Source: Eubacterium sp. AF36-5BH | GTDB lineage: Bacteria; Bacillota; Clostridia; Lachnospirales; Lachnospiraceae | NCBI RefSeq assembly: GCF_003460505.1 | Contig: NZ_QTVG01000003.1 | Location: 62,001 to 126,000 of the forward strand | Length of the DNA: 64,000 nucleotides | Reading direction: 5' to 3' | In this document: positions 46,801 through 55,200 of the stretch, one piece after another | Numbering within the stretch: the first letter of the stretch is position 1 | Layout of the letters: every line of letters starts with the position of its first letter | The notes under the pieces: generated by a model | What the model saw: only the letters and a program-made list of their open reading frames with translations | What the model was told of the DNA's origin: nothing | Database searches by the model: none | Position numbers and translations under genes: made by a program

Positions 46801-48080
46801 TTGAAAGAACAATTCAGCCTTCTTCAATTAACAAGGTTGAATTTACAAAACAAATGTATGAGGATAAATACACAATTCTTACACCACAGATGAGTCCAAT
46901 TCATTTCAAAATGCTTCAGGCTGCTTTAAACTCATGTGGTTACAACTTTGAAGTAATGGACAGTAAACCATCATGCGTAGATGTAGGTTTAAAATATGTA
47001 AACAATGACGCCTGCTACCCTTCTTTAATTGTTGTTGGTCAGATTATGGAAGCTTTGCTTTCAGGTAAATATGACTTAAACAAAACAGCAGTTATTATTA
47101 CTCAGACAGGTGGCGGTTGTCGTGCAACTAACTACATTGGTTTCATTAGACGTGCTCTTGAAAAAGCAGGTATGTCACATATTCCTGTTCTTTCTCTTTC
47201 ACTACAGGGCTTAGAGAAAAACAGTGGCTTTAAGATTACACCAAAGTTTGCTATTAAGGCTGTTGAAGCTGCAATGTACGGTGACTTATTTATGAGAGTT
47301 GTTTACAGAACAAGACCTTATGAAGTAAACGAAGGCGAAACTGATGCTTTACATAAAAAATGGGAATATAAATTATGTAAAGAACTTGCCGATAATAAAT
47401 TTGGTATCAGACGTTTTAAGAAAAACATGAAAAAAATCGTTGAAGAATTTGATGTCATTCCTGTAAAAGATATTAAGAAACCTAGAGTTGGTATTGTAGG
47501 TGAAATTCTTGTTAAATTCTCTCCTACTGCTAACAATAACTTAGTTGAATTATTAGAGTCAGAAGGTGCTGAAGCTGTAATGCCTGACTTGGTAGACTTC
47601 TTCCTATATGGATTTAGAAATGCTACTTTTAAATACGAGAATTTAGGTTTTGATAAAAAATCAGTTCGTATTAACAATTTAGGTATCAAAGCTATTGAAT
47701 GGTTTAGAAATTCAGCCAAAAAGGCACTTATTGAGAGCAAGCACTTCACTCCTACTTCCGATATATGGGAAATGAGCGAAATGGCTGAAAAAGTTGTTTC
47801 TATAGGTAACCAGACAGGTGAAGGTTGGTTCTTAACAGGTGAAATGCTTCATTTGCTACATGATGGCGTTCCAAATATTATTTGTACTCAGCCTTTTGCA
47901 TGTTTACCAAACCACATTGTAGGTAAAGGTGTAATTAAAAAATTAAGAGCCATGAATCCTGATGCAAATATTGTAGCCGTTGACTATGATCCCGGTGCCA
48001 GCGAAGTAAACCAGCTTAACCGAATTAAGTTAATGCTTGCAACTGCAAACAAACGACTAAATCAGGAAAAAAATAGATAA
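43833..48080 (+). CDS. 2-hydroxyacyl-CoA dehydratase activase-related giant protein
   Basis: A 1415-residue protein with two tandem BcrAD/BadFG-type ATPase domains (first [17 protein letters not shown] with [13 protein letters not shown]; second [16 protein letters not shown] with [12 protein letters not shown]), a DUF2229 domain (from about 665; [22 protein letters not shown]) and a C-terminal HgdB/HgdC-like region ([35 protein letters not shown]). Activases of this type carry a [4Fe-4S] cluster held by the Cys motif between subunits and drive electron transfer with ATP. The substrate of these clostridial proteins is unknown. Strong AGGAGG and a bidirectional terminator bound it; it is monocistronic. 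Confidence 0.9.
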   Translation: MNENANYSLGIDIGSTTVKIAILDQDNNLVFSDYERHYANIQETLALLLDKARKQLGSIELSPMITGSGGLALSEHLKVPFVQEVVAVSTALEDYAPQTDVAIELGGEDAKIIYFTNGIEQRMNGICAGGTGSFIDQMASLLQTDASGLNEYAKNYQEIYPIAARCGVFAKTDIQPLINEGATKEDLAASIFQAVVNQTISGLACGKPIRGTVAFLGGPLHFLPELKNAFIRTLKLDDEHVVAPEHSHLFAATGAALNHKENIKVDIDDLYEQLSHGVQMSMEIKRLEPLFQNQEAYDKFTERHNKAKVKKGDLASYSGNCYLGIDSGSTTTKAALVGEDGTLLYSFYSGNNGNPLKTIIDSIKDIYAKLPKDAHIVRSCSTGYGEALIKNALLLDEGEVETVAHYNAAAFFEPQVDCILDIGGQDMKCIKIKNNSVDSVQLNEACSSGCGSFIETFAKSLNYSVEDFAKEALFASNPTDLGTRCTVFMNSNVKQAQKEGASVADISAGLAYSVIKNALYKVIKISDARDLGRKIVVQGGTFYNDAVLRSLEKVAHIHAIRPDIAGIMGAFGAALIARDRYKGEPTTMLNLKQLEEFTYTTSMTRCKGCTNSCLLTINKFSDGRRFISGNRCEKGIGGQKNKDNIPNLFEYKLKRMFDYEPLSPDNAPRGIVGIPRVLNMYENFPFWATFFKKLGYSVVLSPESSHKLYEMGIESIPSESECYPAKLVHGHITWLIKQGVKFIFYPCIPYERNETPDANNHYNCPIVTSYAENIKNNVEELEDPSMKFMNPFMALTNEETITSRLVEEFGKEFGINAGEVKEAAHLAWEELLNSRNDMAKKGEETLKYMEENGKRGIVLAGRPYHVDPEINHGIPEMINSYGLAVLTEDSISHLAEVERPLIVSDQWMYHSRLYRAANYVKTRDDLDLVQLNSFGCGLDAVTTDCVSDILTKSGKIYTVLKIDEVNNLGAARIRIRSLLAAIRVRSENHFERTIQPSSINKVEFTKQMYEDKYTILTPQMSPIHFKMLQAALNSCGYNFEVMDSKPSCVDVGLKYVNNDACYPSLIVVGQIMEALLSGKYDLNKTAVIITQTGGGCRATNYIGFIRRALEKAGMSHIPVLSLSLQGLEKNSGFKITPKFAIKAVEAAMYGDLFMRVVYRTRPYEVNEGETDALHKKWEYKLCKELADNKFGIRRFKKNMKKIVEEFDVIPVKDIKKPRVGIVGEILVKFSPTANNNLVELLESEGAEAVMPDLVDFFLYGFRNATFKYENLGFDKKSVRINNLGIKAIEWFRNSAKKALIESKHFTPTSDIWEMSEMAEKVVSIGNQTGEGWFLTGEMLHLLHDGVPNIICTQPFACLPNHIVGKGVIKKLRAMNPDANIVAVDYDPGASEVNQLNRIKLMLATANKRLNQEKNR

Positions 48081-48111
48081 TTAGATAATTTCAAAATTAT
48101 AAAGTAAAACA

Positions 48112-48153
48112 AAAAACCGGTTAATAGTTGTAATCTACTATTAACCGGTTTTT
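48112..48153. terminator. Bidirectional terminator
   Basis: Perfect 17-bp stem AAAAACCGGTTAATAGT / ACTATTAACCGGTTTTT (48112-48128, 48137-48153), loop of 8; A-run and T-run on the two flanks. It serves the activase gene and the minus-strand gene ending at 48191. Confidence 0.93.
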
Positions 48154-48190
48154 ATTTAGGTTTAACATTCTTTTTTGTATTTAGATATTA

Positions 48191-48481
48191 CTACCCCTGC
48201 AATCCATTTGCCTGTCTAATCATATCTTCCACAACAATGTCGAAGATTTCACCAACAGTATTACAGTATTCTAATATTTTCCAAGGTTCATTTGTATGGA
48301 AATGAATTTTTACTAAATCTTCATCTCCTGCTGCAATTAAACTGTTTCCTTCAAAATTATCTGTTATGTAATCAGAAATTTCATCCTCATCTAAATCTTT
48401 ATCTCTTCTTTCGATTAATAACTGTGTGTCATAACGATATGCAAACTGATCGTCTTCCGCATCAATTGAATTTACTGCCAT
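48191..48481 (-). CDS. Short protein related to the middle domain of DAK2/FakA kinases
   Basis: 96 residues, with DDQFAYRYDTQLLIERRDKDLDEDEISDY and LVKIHFHTNEPWKILEYC. This aligns by eye with the linker domain of the FakA-type kinase in this window (FGYCTEFIINLDKP...VKVHVHTNQPGEAF). The DAK2 ATP-binding motif is absent, so it is not a kinase itself. Similar short proteins, sometimes named kinase to dihydroxyacetone kinase, occur in Lachnospiraceae. GGAGAGAAGAA precedes the ATG. It lies downstream of ung, 13 bases away. Possibly an acyl-binding or regulatory unit. Confidence 0.75.
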   Translation of the reverse strand: MAVNSIDAEDDQFAYRYDTQLLIERRDKDLDEDEISDYITDNFEGNSLIAAGDEDLVKIHFHTNEPWKILEYCNTVGEIFDIVVEDMIRQANGLQG

Positions 48482-48493
48482 TTCTTCTCTCCT

Positions 48494-49168
48494 TTATATA
48501 TTTTCTATTTGCCAATCTATTGGCTCTACGCCACTTGCCTTTAAGAACTCATTTGCCTTGCTGAAATGTTTACATCCTAAAAAACCTCTGTAAGCTGATA
48601 AAGGGCTTGGATGTGGTGCTTCTAAAATCAAATGTTTTGGGTTAGTGAGCATTGCTTTTTTTCTTCTTGCAGGCGCTCCCCACAACATATACACAATTGG
48701 TCTGTCCTGTGCATTAACTGCCTGAATTACCGCATCAGTAAACTGTTCCCAACCATGTCCCTGATGAGAATTTGCCTGATGTGCTCTAACAGTCAAAACT
48801 GTGTTTAGTAATAAAACTCCCTGGTCTGCCCATTTTTTCAAATAACCGTTATTTGGAATATAGCATCCTAAATCATCATGTAATTCCTTGTAAATATTTA
48901 CAAGAGATGGCGGAATATCCTGTCCCGGCTGAACTGAAAAAGACAACCCATGTGCCTGGTGTTCATTATGGTAAGGATCCTGCCCTAATAATAAAACTTT
49001 TACATCTTTTAAAGGTGTAAAATGAAATGCATTGAAAATATCCTCTGCGGGAGGATATACAACTGTTTTACTGTATTCATCTTTTACAAAATTGTATAAC
49101 TGACTGTAATATTCTTTTCTAAACTCACTGCTTAAAGGCTCAAGCCAGTCATTTGTTATCATTGACAT
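48494..49168 (-). CDS. ung: Uracil-DNA glycosylase (family 1)
   Basis: Removes uracil from DNA in base-excision repair. The start is ATG 49168 (MSMITNDWLEPLSSEF) with GGGAG 6 bases upstream; the longer frame lacks support. About 224 residues, the usual size. Motifs: VLLGQDPYHNEHQAHGLSFSV with the catalytic Asp, PPSLVNIYKEL, GVLLLNTVLTV, and LEAPHPSPLSAYRGFLG with the His loop. Intact. Confidence 0.97.
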   Translation of the reverse strand: MSMITNDWLEPLSSEFRKEYYSQLYNFVKDEYSKTVVYPPAEDIFNAFHFTPLKDVKVLLLGQDPYHNEHQAHGLSFSVQPGQDIPPSLVNIYKELHDDLGCYIPNNGYLKKWADQGVLLLNTVLTVRAHQANSHQGHGWEQFTDAVIQAVNAQDRPIVYMLWGAPARRKKAMLTNPKHLILEAPHPSPLSAYRGFLGCKHFSKANEFLKASGVEPIDWQIENI

Positions 49169-49208
49169 AAAAACTCCCTCTTGTACTAATTTATATACCA
49201 ATCCGTTG

Positions 49209-49263
49209 GTACTCATTTATAAACCGAATCATTTATAAAATAAATTATTTGTACTCATTTATC
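49209..49263. repeat. Direct repeat GTACTCATTTAT
   Basis: The 12-mer occurs at 49209-49220 and 49252-49263 with a shorter ATTTAT copy between them. It lies between ung and the lipid kinase gene; possibly residual duplication. Confidence 0.4.
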
Positions 49264-49270
49264 TGATAAA

Positions 49271-50158
49271 CTATTTTTTCTCTTCCTTCTGCAAAATTTC
49301 ATCAATAAAATTTCTGTCGTTATATACTTTTATGCCACCTGGAATATTAATGATTTCAAAATGATTTGACGTCATTTTTTCTCCATCAACATTAAAAGTA
49401 CATAACTCATCAGTATCTATTATAATCTTATTTTCTGAAAATCTTGTAACGTACTCTGAATTTTCGTGTTTTCCTCTTAACAGTTTAATTAAAATTGGAA
49501 TAATCTTAGGTTTAGGCAATTTTTCAACAAAATATATGTCAAACATACCATCTTCCAATAAAGCATGAGGTGCGATTCTAAAACCGCCACCATAATACTG
49601 TCCATTTCCAACTGCAAGAATTGTGCATGAATTTTCTACCTGAGTTTCTCCCATTGTTATTTTTAAGTCCTTAAACTTATATTTAAAATAAGAGTATACA
49701 AGACTTGCATTGTATCTTTGAGAAACCGGAATCCATTTTTTCTTTCTTATAAATGATATGTTATTTGCCACATCTGCATCCAGTCCAAGACACGCCACAT
49801 TTATAAAAAATCTGTTATTGATTTTTCCTAAGTCAATATTCAGTATTCCATTTTGATACTGCTTTAGGGTTTTATCAAAATCATTTCCACTGCCTGTTGG
49901 AATATTTCCAAGAATCTTGTTTTCAGATTTTGCAATTCCGTTAAGTACTTCGTTTAAATTACCGTCACCACCAACGGAAAAAACTACACATTCCTCATCA
50001 GGTATTTTTTTTGCCAGATACTGTGCATCACCTGTTTTCTTTGTGTACATAACTTTGTAAGGCACCTGTCTTTTAAGACATGCCTCTCTTATATTCTTTT
50101 CTAATAATTGTTTGTTAATTTTTCCACTTATAGGATTAATTATAAAATAATACTTCAT
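49271..50158 (-). CDS. Diacylglycerol kinase family lipid kinase (YegS/DgkB type)
   Basis: Phosphorylates a lipid such as diacylglycerol. The start is taken at ATG 50158 (MKYYFIINPISGKINKQLLE) rather than the GTG nine bases earlier. About 295 residues. Family motifs: INPISGK (1-12 region), FSVGGDGNLNEVLNGI (catalytic-domain glycine loop), GNIPTGSGNDFDKT, VGNGQYYGGGFRIAPHALLEDGMFDIYFV, and FNVDGEKM near the C-terminus. Substrate not determined by sequence. The gap upstream holds tandem repeats. Confidence 0.9.
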   Translation of the reverse strand: MKYYFIINPISGKINKQLLEKNIREACLKRQVPYKVMYTKKTGDAQYLAKKIPDEECVVFSVGGDGNLNEVLNGIAKSENKILGNIPTGSGNDFDKTLKQYQNGILNIDLGKINNRFFINVACLGLDADVANNISFIRKKKWIPVSQRYNASLVYSYFKYKFKDLKITMGETQVENSCTILAVGNGQYYGGGFRIAPHALLEDGMFDIYFVEKLPKPKIIPILIKLLRGKHENSEYVTRFSENKIIIDTDELCTFNVDGEKMTSNHFEIINIPGGIKVYNDRNFIDEILQKEEKK

Positions 50159-50179
50159 TTGTATCACTCTCTTCTGTAA

Positions 50180-50238
50180 TTAACTATTTTTCTGTCTGAT
50201 TAACTATTACTATTTTCTTTTTTAACTATTACTATTTT
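50180..50238. repeat. Tandem repeat between hisF and the lipid kinase
   Basis: TTAACTATTACTATTTT occurs at 50200-50216 and 50222-50238 (22-base period), with a degenerate copy beginning TTAACTATTTTTCTG at 50180. Slippage-type repeat in a non-coding gap. Confidence 0.6.
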
Positions 50239-50265
50239 TTTTTAATTATAGCTAATTGAGTATAG

Positions 50266-51027
50266 TTATAATCTAACAGAAACCCCATTTTTGTTTAGAT
50301 ATTTCTTTAAATCGCTTATTTCCAATTCCTTATAATGGAACAATGATGCAGCAAGAGCTGCGTCTGCTTTACCATCTGTTAATGCTTCTAAGAAATGTTC
50401 TTCCTTTCCTGCGCCACCTGATGCAATTACAGGAATTGAAACATTCTCTGCAATTGTTCTTGTTAATTCAAGGTCATAACCCTGCTTAATGCCGTCACAA
50501 TCCATACTTGTAAGAAGAATCTCTCCTGCTCCAAGTTCATTTGCCTTCATTGCCCACTCAACGGCATCAATTCCCATATCGATTCTGCCACCGTTTTTGA
50601 AAATGTTCCAGCCACTTCCATCCTCACGTCTCTTTGCATCAATTGCCACAACTACGCACTGACTTCCAAACTTGTCCGCTGCTTCACTTATTAAATTAGG
50701 ATTCATTATAGCTGATGAATTAATTGAAATCTTGTCAGCTCCCTCACGTAAAAGCGCCTTAAAGTCATCAACAGTTCTAATTCCTCCACCAACTGTAAAA
50801 GGAATAAATACCTGTTCTGCAACCTTTCTAACTAATTCCGTAACAGTGGCTCTATGGTCAGATGTTGCTGTTATATCCAAAAAAACAAGCTCATCTGCCC
50901 CTGCTTTGTTGTAAGCCTTAGCTACTTCAACAGGATCTCCGGCATCCCTTAAATTGACGAAATTAGTCCCTTTAACTACTCTGTTGTTATTTATATCCAA
51001 ACATGGAATAATTCTCTTTGTATGCAT
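50266..51027 (-). CDS. hisF: Imidazole glycerol phosphate synthase cyclase subunit
   Basis: Uses ammonia from HisH to form imidazole glycerol phosphate and AICAR in histidine synthesis. The 253-residue TIM barrel has the catalytic aspartates in [15 protein letters not shown] (Asp11) and [14 protein letters not shown] (near 176), plus VAIDAKRR and [20 protein letters not shown]. Intact and full length. It follows hisH by 20 bases. No other histidine gene is in the window. Confidence 0.97.
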   Translation of the reverse strand: MHTKRIIPCLDINNNRVVKGTNFVNLRDAGDPVEVAKAYNKAGADELVFLDITATSDHRATVTELVRKVAEQVFIPFTVGGGIRTVDDFKALLREGADKISINSSAIMNPNLISEAADKFGSQCVVVAIDAKRREDGSGWNIFKNGGRIDMGIDAVEWAMKANELGAGEILLTSMDCDGIKQGYDLELTRTIAENVSIPVIASGGAGKEEHFLEALTDGKADAALAASLFHYKELEISDLKKYLNKNGVSVRL

Positions 51028-51047
51028 ATTCTGTCTCCATTCTTACT

Positions 51048-51653
51048 TTAAATCTTTGCAAAATTGTCCAGTATCTTCAAGCCAACATCACCACTTTTTT
51101 CAGGATGAAACTGGCACGCAAAAACATTGTCTTTTTCTACTGATGAATGAAAATCAGTAATGTAGTTTGTTTTTGCCTTTACTATTTCCTCTTCTCTTGC
51201 TTTTAAATAATAAGAATGAACAAAATAAACATACGCCTGCTGGTCAATATCTTTAAATAGGCGGCCATTGTTTGTAAGTTCTAGGGAATTCCAGCCAATA
51301 TGTGGAATTTTAAAGCCCGGTGTTTCAGGGAATTTAACAATCTCTCCCGGTAAAATTCCAAGACCTGCCACTCCCGGTGTCTCCTCACTACTTTCAAACA
51401 ATAACTGAAGTCCAAGACATATTCCCAAAAAAGGAATCTTCTTATCCACAACATCATATATTGTGTTCACTAAATTGTATTCTTTTAATTTTTTCATTGC
51501 ATCACCAAAAGAACCAACTCCCGGTAATACAACCTTGTCTGCTGAAAGTATTTCATCTCTGTCTCTTGATAAAATAGTATCCTGACCTAAAAACTGAAAT
51601 GCCTTTTCAACACTCTTAATGTTTCCTGCATCATAATCAATAATTGCTATCAT
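51048..51653 (-). CDS. hisH: Imidazole glycerol phosphate synthase glutaminase subunit
   Basis: Hydrolyses glutamine to feed ammonia to HisF. A 201-residue class I amidotransferase with GVGSFGDAMKKL, the nucleophile elbow GICLGLQLLFESS (Cys near 79) and the His/Glu pair in FACQFHPEKSGDVG. Its ATG shares one base with the stop of the sensor kinase (TAATG), so it is coupled to the two-component system. Fully intact. Confidence 0.96.
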   Translation of the reverse strand: MIAIIDYDAGNIKSVEKAFQFLGQDTILSRDRDEILSADKVVLPGVGSFGDAMKKLKEYNLVNTIYDVVDKKIPFLGICLGLQLLFESSEETPGVAGLGILPGEIVKFPETPGFKIPHIGWNSLELTNNGRLFKDIDQQAYVYFVHSYYLKAREEEIVKAKTNYITDFHSSVEKDNVFACQFHPEKSGDVGLKILDNFAKI

Positions 51654-53149
51654 TAATCAAGTCTCTCCTCTGAATTATTGCAGTCTAACCGGAACCAAAA
51701 TTCCACTCCATTTTCTTTATTTACAACACCACATTCTTTATTATGTCTGTCCATTATTGCCTTAACAATAGAAAGTCCAATACCGTTTCCACCGTAGGCT
51801 CTTGTTCTTGCTTTGTCAACTTTATAGAATTTAATCCAAATATTTTCCAGTTCATTTTCCGGAATGTTTTTTCCAGTGTTAAAAACCGCTACTCTTACTA
51901 TACCATTTTTTTCAGTAATTTCTACTTTAATTATTTTGTTTTCGTCAACATGATTGATTGCATTGTTCAAATAATTAGTAATTACTTCCTCAATTTGGAA
52001 CTCATCTGCGTATACATATAAAGGTTCATTATAATCAAACGTTACATTAATATCCTTTTCTTCCAACTTAATCTTAAGGGAAGCAATAACACCTTTAATT
52101 ACTGATACAATATCAAATCTTTCCAGATTAACATGTGTGTCACCAAACTCTAACTGGTTTAACGTAAGAAGGTTCTTAACCATCTTATTCATTTTGGAAG
52201 CCTCATCAATAATAACATTACAATAATACTTCATATCTTCCGGATCTTCTGTAATTCCGTCCTGAAGCCCCTCAGCATAACCCTGTATTAAAGCAATTGG
52301 TGTTTTTAATTCATGAGATACGTTTGAGATAAACTCTTTTCGCATTTCATCTATTTCATTTTTCTTTTCAATATCTTTTTGAAGTTCAATATTAGCAGAC
52401 TTCAAATCAGTAATGGCTTTCTCCAATTTATCCGACATATCATTCATGCTGTTTCCAAGAACACCTAACTCGTCATTATGATGCCCCTTGTACTTAACAT
52501 CAAAATCCAAATTCGACATTCTCTTTGAAATATCTGCCAACTCCAACAGTGGTTTAGTATATCTGCTGGTTACAATTAAAATAATTATTGTTGCCACTAA
52601 TATTGCAACAACTCCTATACCTAAATAAAATTTATTAGAAATACTTATACTTTCCTTAAAGCTTTCCACTGACATTCGAATCATTATTGTATAACCGTTA
52701 GACAAAGTGCTGGTTAATTCATAATATTTATCAGAAGACTCCTTATCTACTGTGGAATGAATTTTATACCCATTGCCTTTTTCCACAAGAGTAGGTGTCT
52801 TGTTTTGCATAATATTTCGACCAAAAATAATGTCACGCCATCTGTCTTCAAGCATTTTACCGGCACCATAGTCGTAAACAACATTACCAGAGTCATCTAC
52901 TACAATAGATGTAGCCCCTGCCTTTTCACAGGTCTTATTTACCGACTTAGTGCTTGAATCATCAGAAAATGTACTGTCTTCTTTTACAACCTGCTTTATT
53001 TTGTAATAAACTTCCTTTATGGAATCCTGTTTTGTTTTCGTATAATATTTCTCCATAAAAAGACTGCTATATATTACAAGTGATGCCATTGACAATGTCA
53101 TAATAATAACTATTAAAGCAGCCATTTTATATCTTATTGATTTTTTCAT
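51653..53149 (-). CDS. Sensor histidine kinase (HAMP type)
   Basis: The start is ATG 53149 (MKKSIRYKMAALIV), overlapping the regulator's stop by one base (TAATG) with GAGG upstream. About 498 residues: TM1 (about 8-30), a ~150-residue extracytoplasmic sensor region rich in charged residues, TM2 (about 175-197), HAMP (SRYTKPLLELADISKRM), the phosphoacceptor helix FISNVSHELKTPIALIQGYAEG, and ATPase motifs N (NYLNNAINHVDENK), G1 (VFNTGKNIPENE), and G2 (YGGNGIGLSIVKAIMDRHN). The signal is unknown. It is in one gene run with an OmpR-type regulator and hisHF. Confidence 0.93.
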   Translation of the reverse strand: MKKSIRYKMAALIVIIMTLSMASLVIYSSLFMEKYYTKTKQDSIKEVYYKIKQVVKEDSTFSDDSSTKSVNKTCEKAGATSIVVDDSGNVVYDYGAGKMLEDRWRDIIFGRNIMQNKTPTLVEKGNGYKIHSTVDKESSDKYYELTSTLSNGYTIMIRMSVESFKESISISNKFYLGIGVVAILVATIIILIVTSRYTKPLLELADISKRMSNLDFDVKYKGHHNDELGVLGNSMNDMSDKLEKAITDLKSANIELQKDIEKKNEIDEMRKEFISNVSHELKTPIALIQGYAEGLQDGITEDPEDMKYYCNVIIDEASKMNKMVKNLLTLNQLEFGDTHVNLERFDIVSVIKGVIASLKIKLEEKDINVTFDYNEPLYVYADEFQIEEVITNYLNNAINHVDENKIIKVEITEKNGIVRVAVFNTGKNIPENELENIWIKFYKVDKARTRAYGGNGIGLSIVKAIMDRHNKECGVVNKENGVEFWFRLDCNNSEERLD

Positions 53150-53832
53150 TAATTTACCTCGAACTTGTATCCCATTCCCCAAATAGTAAGAATGTATTTT
53201 CCACAGTCGCCTAATTTGCTTCTAAGTTTCTTTACGTGAGTATCGATTGTTCTAGCATCGCCAAAATAATCGTAATTCCAAACATTATTTAAGATTTTTT
53301 CTCTTGATAAGGCTATACCTTCATTTTCAACAAAGTATGTAAGAAGTTCAAACTCCTTGAAACTTAAGTCTACAATTTCTCCATGAACTTTTACTAAATG
53401 TGCAGCCTTATTAATTTCAATATCTCCTGCCTGCTCAATTTCATTTTGGTCAATCTTATTAGTTCTTCTAAGAATTGCGTCAACTCTTGCCACCAAAATC
53501 CTTGGACTGAAAGGTTTTGAAATATATTCATCCACACCTAATTCAAATCCTAATAATTCATCACTTTCCTCACTTTTTGCAGTAAGCATAATAATTGGAA
53601 TCTTTGAGAATTTTCTAATTTCCCTGCATACTTCCCAGCCATCCATCTTTGGCATCATTACATCCAATATAATTAAATCAAAATCATTATGTTCAACAAA
53701 TAAGTCAATAGCCTCTTCCCCATCAGCCGCTTCTATTACTTCATAGTCTTTTCTAACAAGGAAATCTTTCACTAATTTTCTCATTCTTGCTTCATCATCT
53801 ACAACTAATATTTTCAACTTTGACATATCCAT
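53149..53832 (-). CDS. OmpR-family response regulator
   Basis: 227 residues. Receiver domain with acidic pocket VVDDEARM, phospho-Asp in LIILDVMMPKMDGWEVC (about 55), Thr/Lys switch MLTAKSEES and ISKPFSPR; winged-helix output domain from about 130 (FKEFELLTYFVENEGIALSREKILNNVWNYDY, GDARTIDTHVKKLRSKLG). Two ATGs (53832 and 53826) are possible behind GGAGG. First gene of the regulator-kinase-hisH-hisF run. Confidence 0.94.
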   Translation of the reverse strand: MDMSKLKILVVDDEARMRKLVKDFLVRKDYEVIEAADGEEAIDLFVEHNDFDLIILDVMMPKMDGWEVCREIRKFSKIPIIMLTAKSEESDELLGFELGVDEYISKPFSPRILVARVDAILRRTNKIDQNEIEQAGDIEINKAAHLVKVHGEIVDLSFKEFELLTYFVENEGIALSREKILNNVWNYDYFGDARTIDTHVKKLRSKLGDCGKYILTIWGMGYKFEVN

Positions 53833-54243
53833 TATTCCTCCTGCTATACTTTTAGTTATTGTATCATAATAATTTTAAATTAACAAAAAGTTGTGTTTAT
53901 TATGTGTATTAGAATGAAAAACTTAATGCTAATGCCATTCCCAATATTGATAGCCAACCGTAAATGCCATTTGTTTCTCCTATGTGTGGAGCATTTGATG
54001 CAGCACTATTTTTTGAATTACCTGTGGCTTTTACTGAACCGTTGTTGTTTGTATTTGGAGTATTCTTTGAAGACTCAGTTATCTTTTCTCCTTTCTCCCT
54101 GTGCTATTATTTTTTCCTATATGTTCTTAAATTTATTAATATTTCTTATTTTTCTTTATTGTTTACAGGGTTTTTTACCTGGCTTTCCTTTTTTTTTATT
54201 AGACAAATATTTGTTTTTTTACAATTTGGTAACTTTTTTATTA
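53833..54243. other. Mostly non-coding AT-rich stretch before tmRNA
   Basis: Upstream region of the response regulator, then the minus-strand sorting-signal remnant (53909-54103) and AT-rich DNA to the tmRNA promoter at 54244. Open plus-strand frames here have no ribosome sites and no recognisable protein. Confidence 0.5.
53909..54103 (-). pseudogene. Remnant resembling the C-terminus of a sortase-anchored surface protein
   Basis: An open minus-strand stretch of 64 codons between an in-frame TAG and TAA with no usable start codon. It reads as a Ser/Thr/Asn-rich spacer (SSKNTPNTNNNGSVKATGNS) followed by SNAPHIGETNGIYGWLSILG and a hydrophobic end ALALSFSF. The APHIGE motif resembles a degenerate LPXTG (as in SPKTGD/APQTGD sorting signals), followed by the expected hydrophobic stretch but no basic tail. 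Best read as a truncated, decaying gene end; chance low complexity is possible. Confidence 0.5.
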
Positions 54244-54272
54244 TTGACTTTTATGCCTTAAAAGTTTAACAT
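54244..54272 (+). promoter_or_regulatory. Promoter of tmRNA
   Basis: TTGACT (54244-54249), 17-base spacer, TAACAT (54267-54272), 26 bases before the mature 5' end. Confidence 0.75.
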
Positions 54273-54297
54273 AATACTTGCACAATTTAATATTTAT

Positions 54298-54634
54298 GGG
54301 CTAGTACTGGTTTCGACAGGGATTTGGAATCTGGTGAAGCTATCCGTAGGTGATACGTTAAATCACAACTTTAAAATTAAACGCTGAAGATAATTTAGCT
54401 TACGCTGCCTAGTTGCAGCTGTCACTAATAAGTCTCCTACAGCTTGTTAGTTGGCATCGACTTTCGTAGGGAACCCTAATTACAAAGCTTTGAGTAATTA
54501 GGAGCATTATGAAGCTACTAAGAGGTAAAGGGTGTTAGTTCCCGTTATCTTAAGGGAATGTCAAATAACTGACTATGATAGTAGAAGAACGGTGGAAGGA
54601 TTTTTGGACAGGGGTTCGACTCCCCTCTAGTCCA
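54298..54634 (+). ncRNA. ssrA: Transfer-messenger RNA (tmRNA)
   Basis: Rescues stalled ribosomes and tags the protein for degradation. The ends form the tRNA-like part: acceptor GGGCTAG / CTAGTCC (one G-U pair), conserved CTGGTTTCGACAGGG near the 5' end and GGGGTTCGACTCCCC T-arm at the 3' end. The tag reading frame ends NAEDNLAYAA and stops at TAG 54410-54412; the exact resume codon upstream cannot be fixed by eye. One-piece type with pseudoknot region in between. CCA is not encoded. Confidence 0.96.
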
Positions 54635-54720
54635 CTCTATTTTTTACTCTATCTTATCTTTAGTATATTTCCCTTATTTCTACATACACTGTTAATATGA
54701 ATTTAATTGAAGGTGGCTTT

Positions 54721-55200
54721 ATGTATAAAAATTTCAAAAAATATATTATCAGTGGCATTATTTTTACAATTGTTTTCGGCTCTCTTCTCCACTTCTTTTA
54801 TGACTGGTCGGGAAAAAATGTAATTGTAGGTTTATTCTCCCCTATTAATGAAAGTGTTTTTGAACATTTAAAACTTTTATATTTTCCTATGTTATTGTGG
54901 ATTGTTCCGGGATATTTTATTTACGGAAAGAAAAACCGCAACTACTTCCTATCTTCATTCATAGGATTAGTTTGCGGTTTAATCTTAACACCTGCTCTAT
55001 TTTATTTATATACGTCATACACCAAAACATCTATTCTTCCGGTTGATATAGGAATTTTTGTAATTAGTGTTGTTGTATCTTTCGCCTTGTTTGCGTATAT
55101 ATTTTTAAATTATAATTTTAATTTCTTCTCCGTAAAAATGGGAATACTTCTTTGGGAACTTGTTTTTGCAATGTTTATTATTTCTTATCTCTTGCAGTAA
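54721..55200 (+). CDS. DUF6512 family membrane protein
   Basis: The start is placed at ATG 54721 (MYKNFKKYIISGI) behind GAAGGTGG; the frame opens at 54697. About 159 residues with five hydrophobic helices. The region GSLLHFFYDWSGKNVIVGLFSPINESVFEHLKLLYFPML matches the DUF6512 family pattern known from Lachnospiraceae (from memory). Role unknown. Its 3' end overlaps the convergent formate/nitrite transporter gene by 23 bases. Confidence 0.78.
   Translation: MYKNFKKYIISGIIFTIVFGSLLHFFYDWSGKNVIVGLFSPINESVFEHLKLLYFPMLLWIVPGYFIYGKKNRNYFLSSFIGLVCGLILTPALFYLYTSYTKTSILPVDIGIFVISVVVSFALFAYIFLNYNFNFFSVKMGILLWELVFAMFIISYLLQ

Noticed and set aside
47318..47749. 143-codon minus-strand frame inside the activase gene
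   Set aside because: Fully antisense to a strongly supported gene, no ribosome site and no recognisable domain.
53893..54269. Plus-strand open frames of about 100-120 codons before tmRNA
   Set aside because: Rich in Phe/Leu from AT-rich DNA, no ribosome site, and they run over the minus-strand sorting-signal remnant and the tmRNA promoter.
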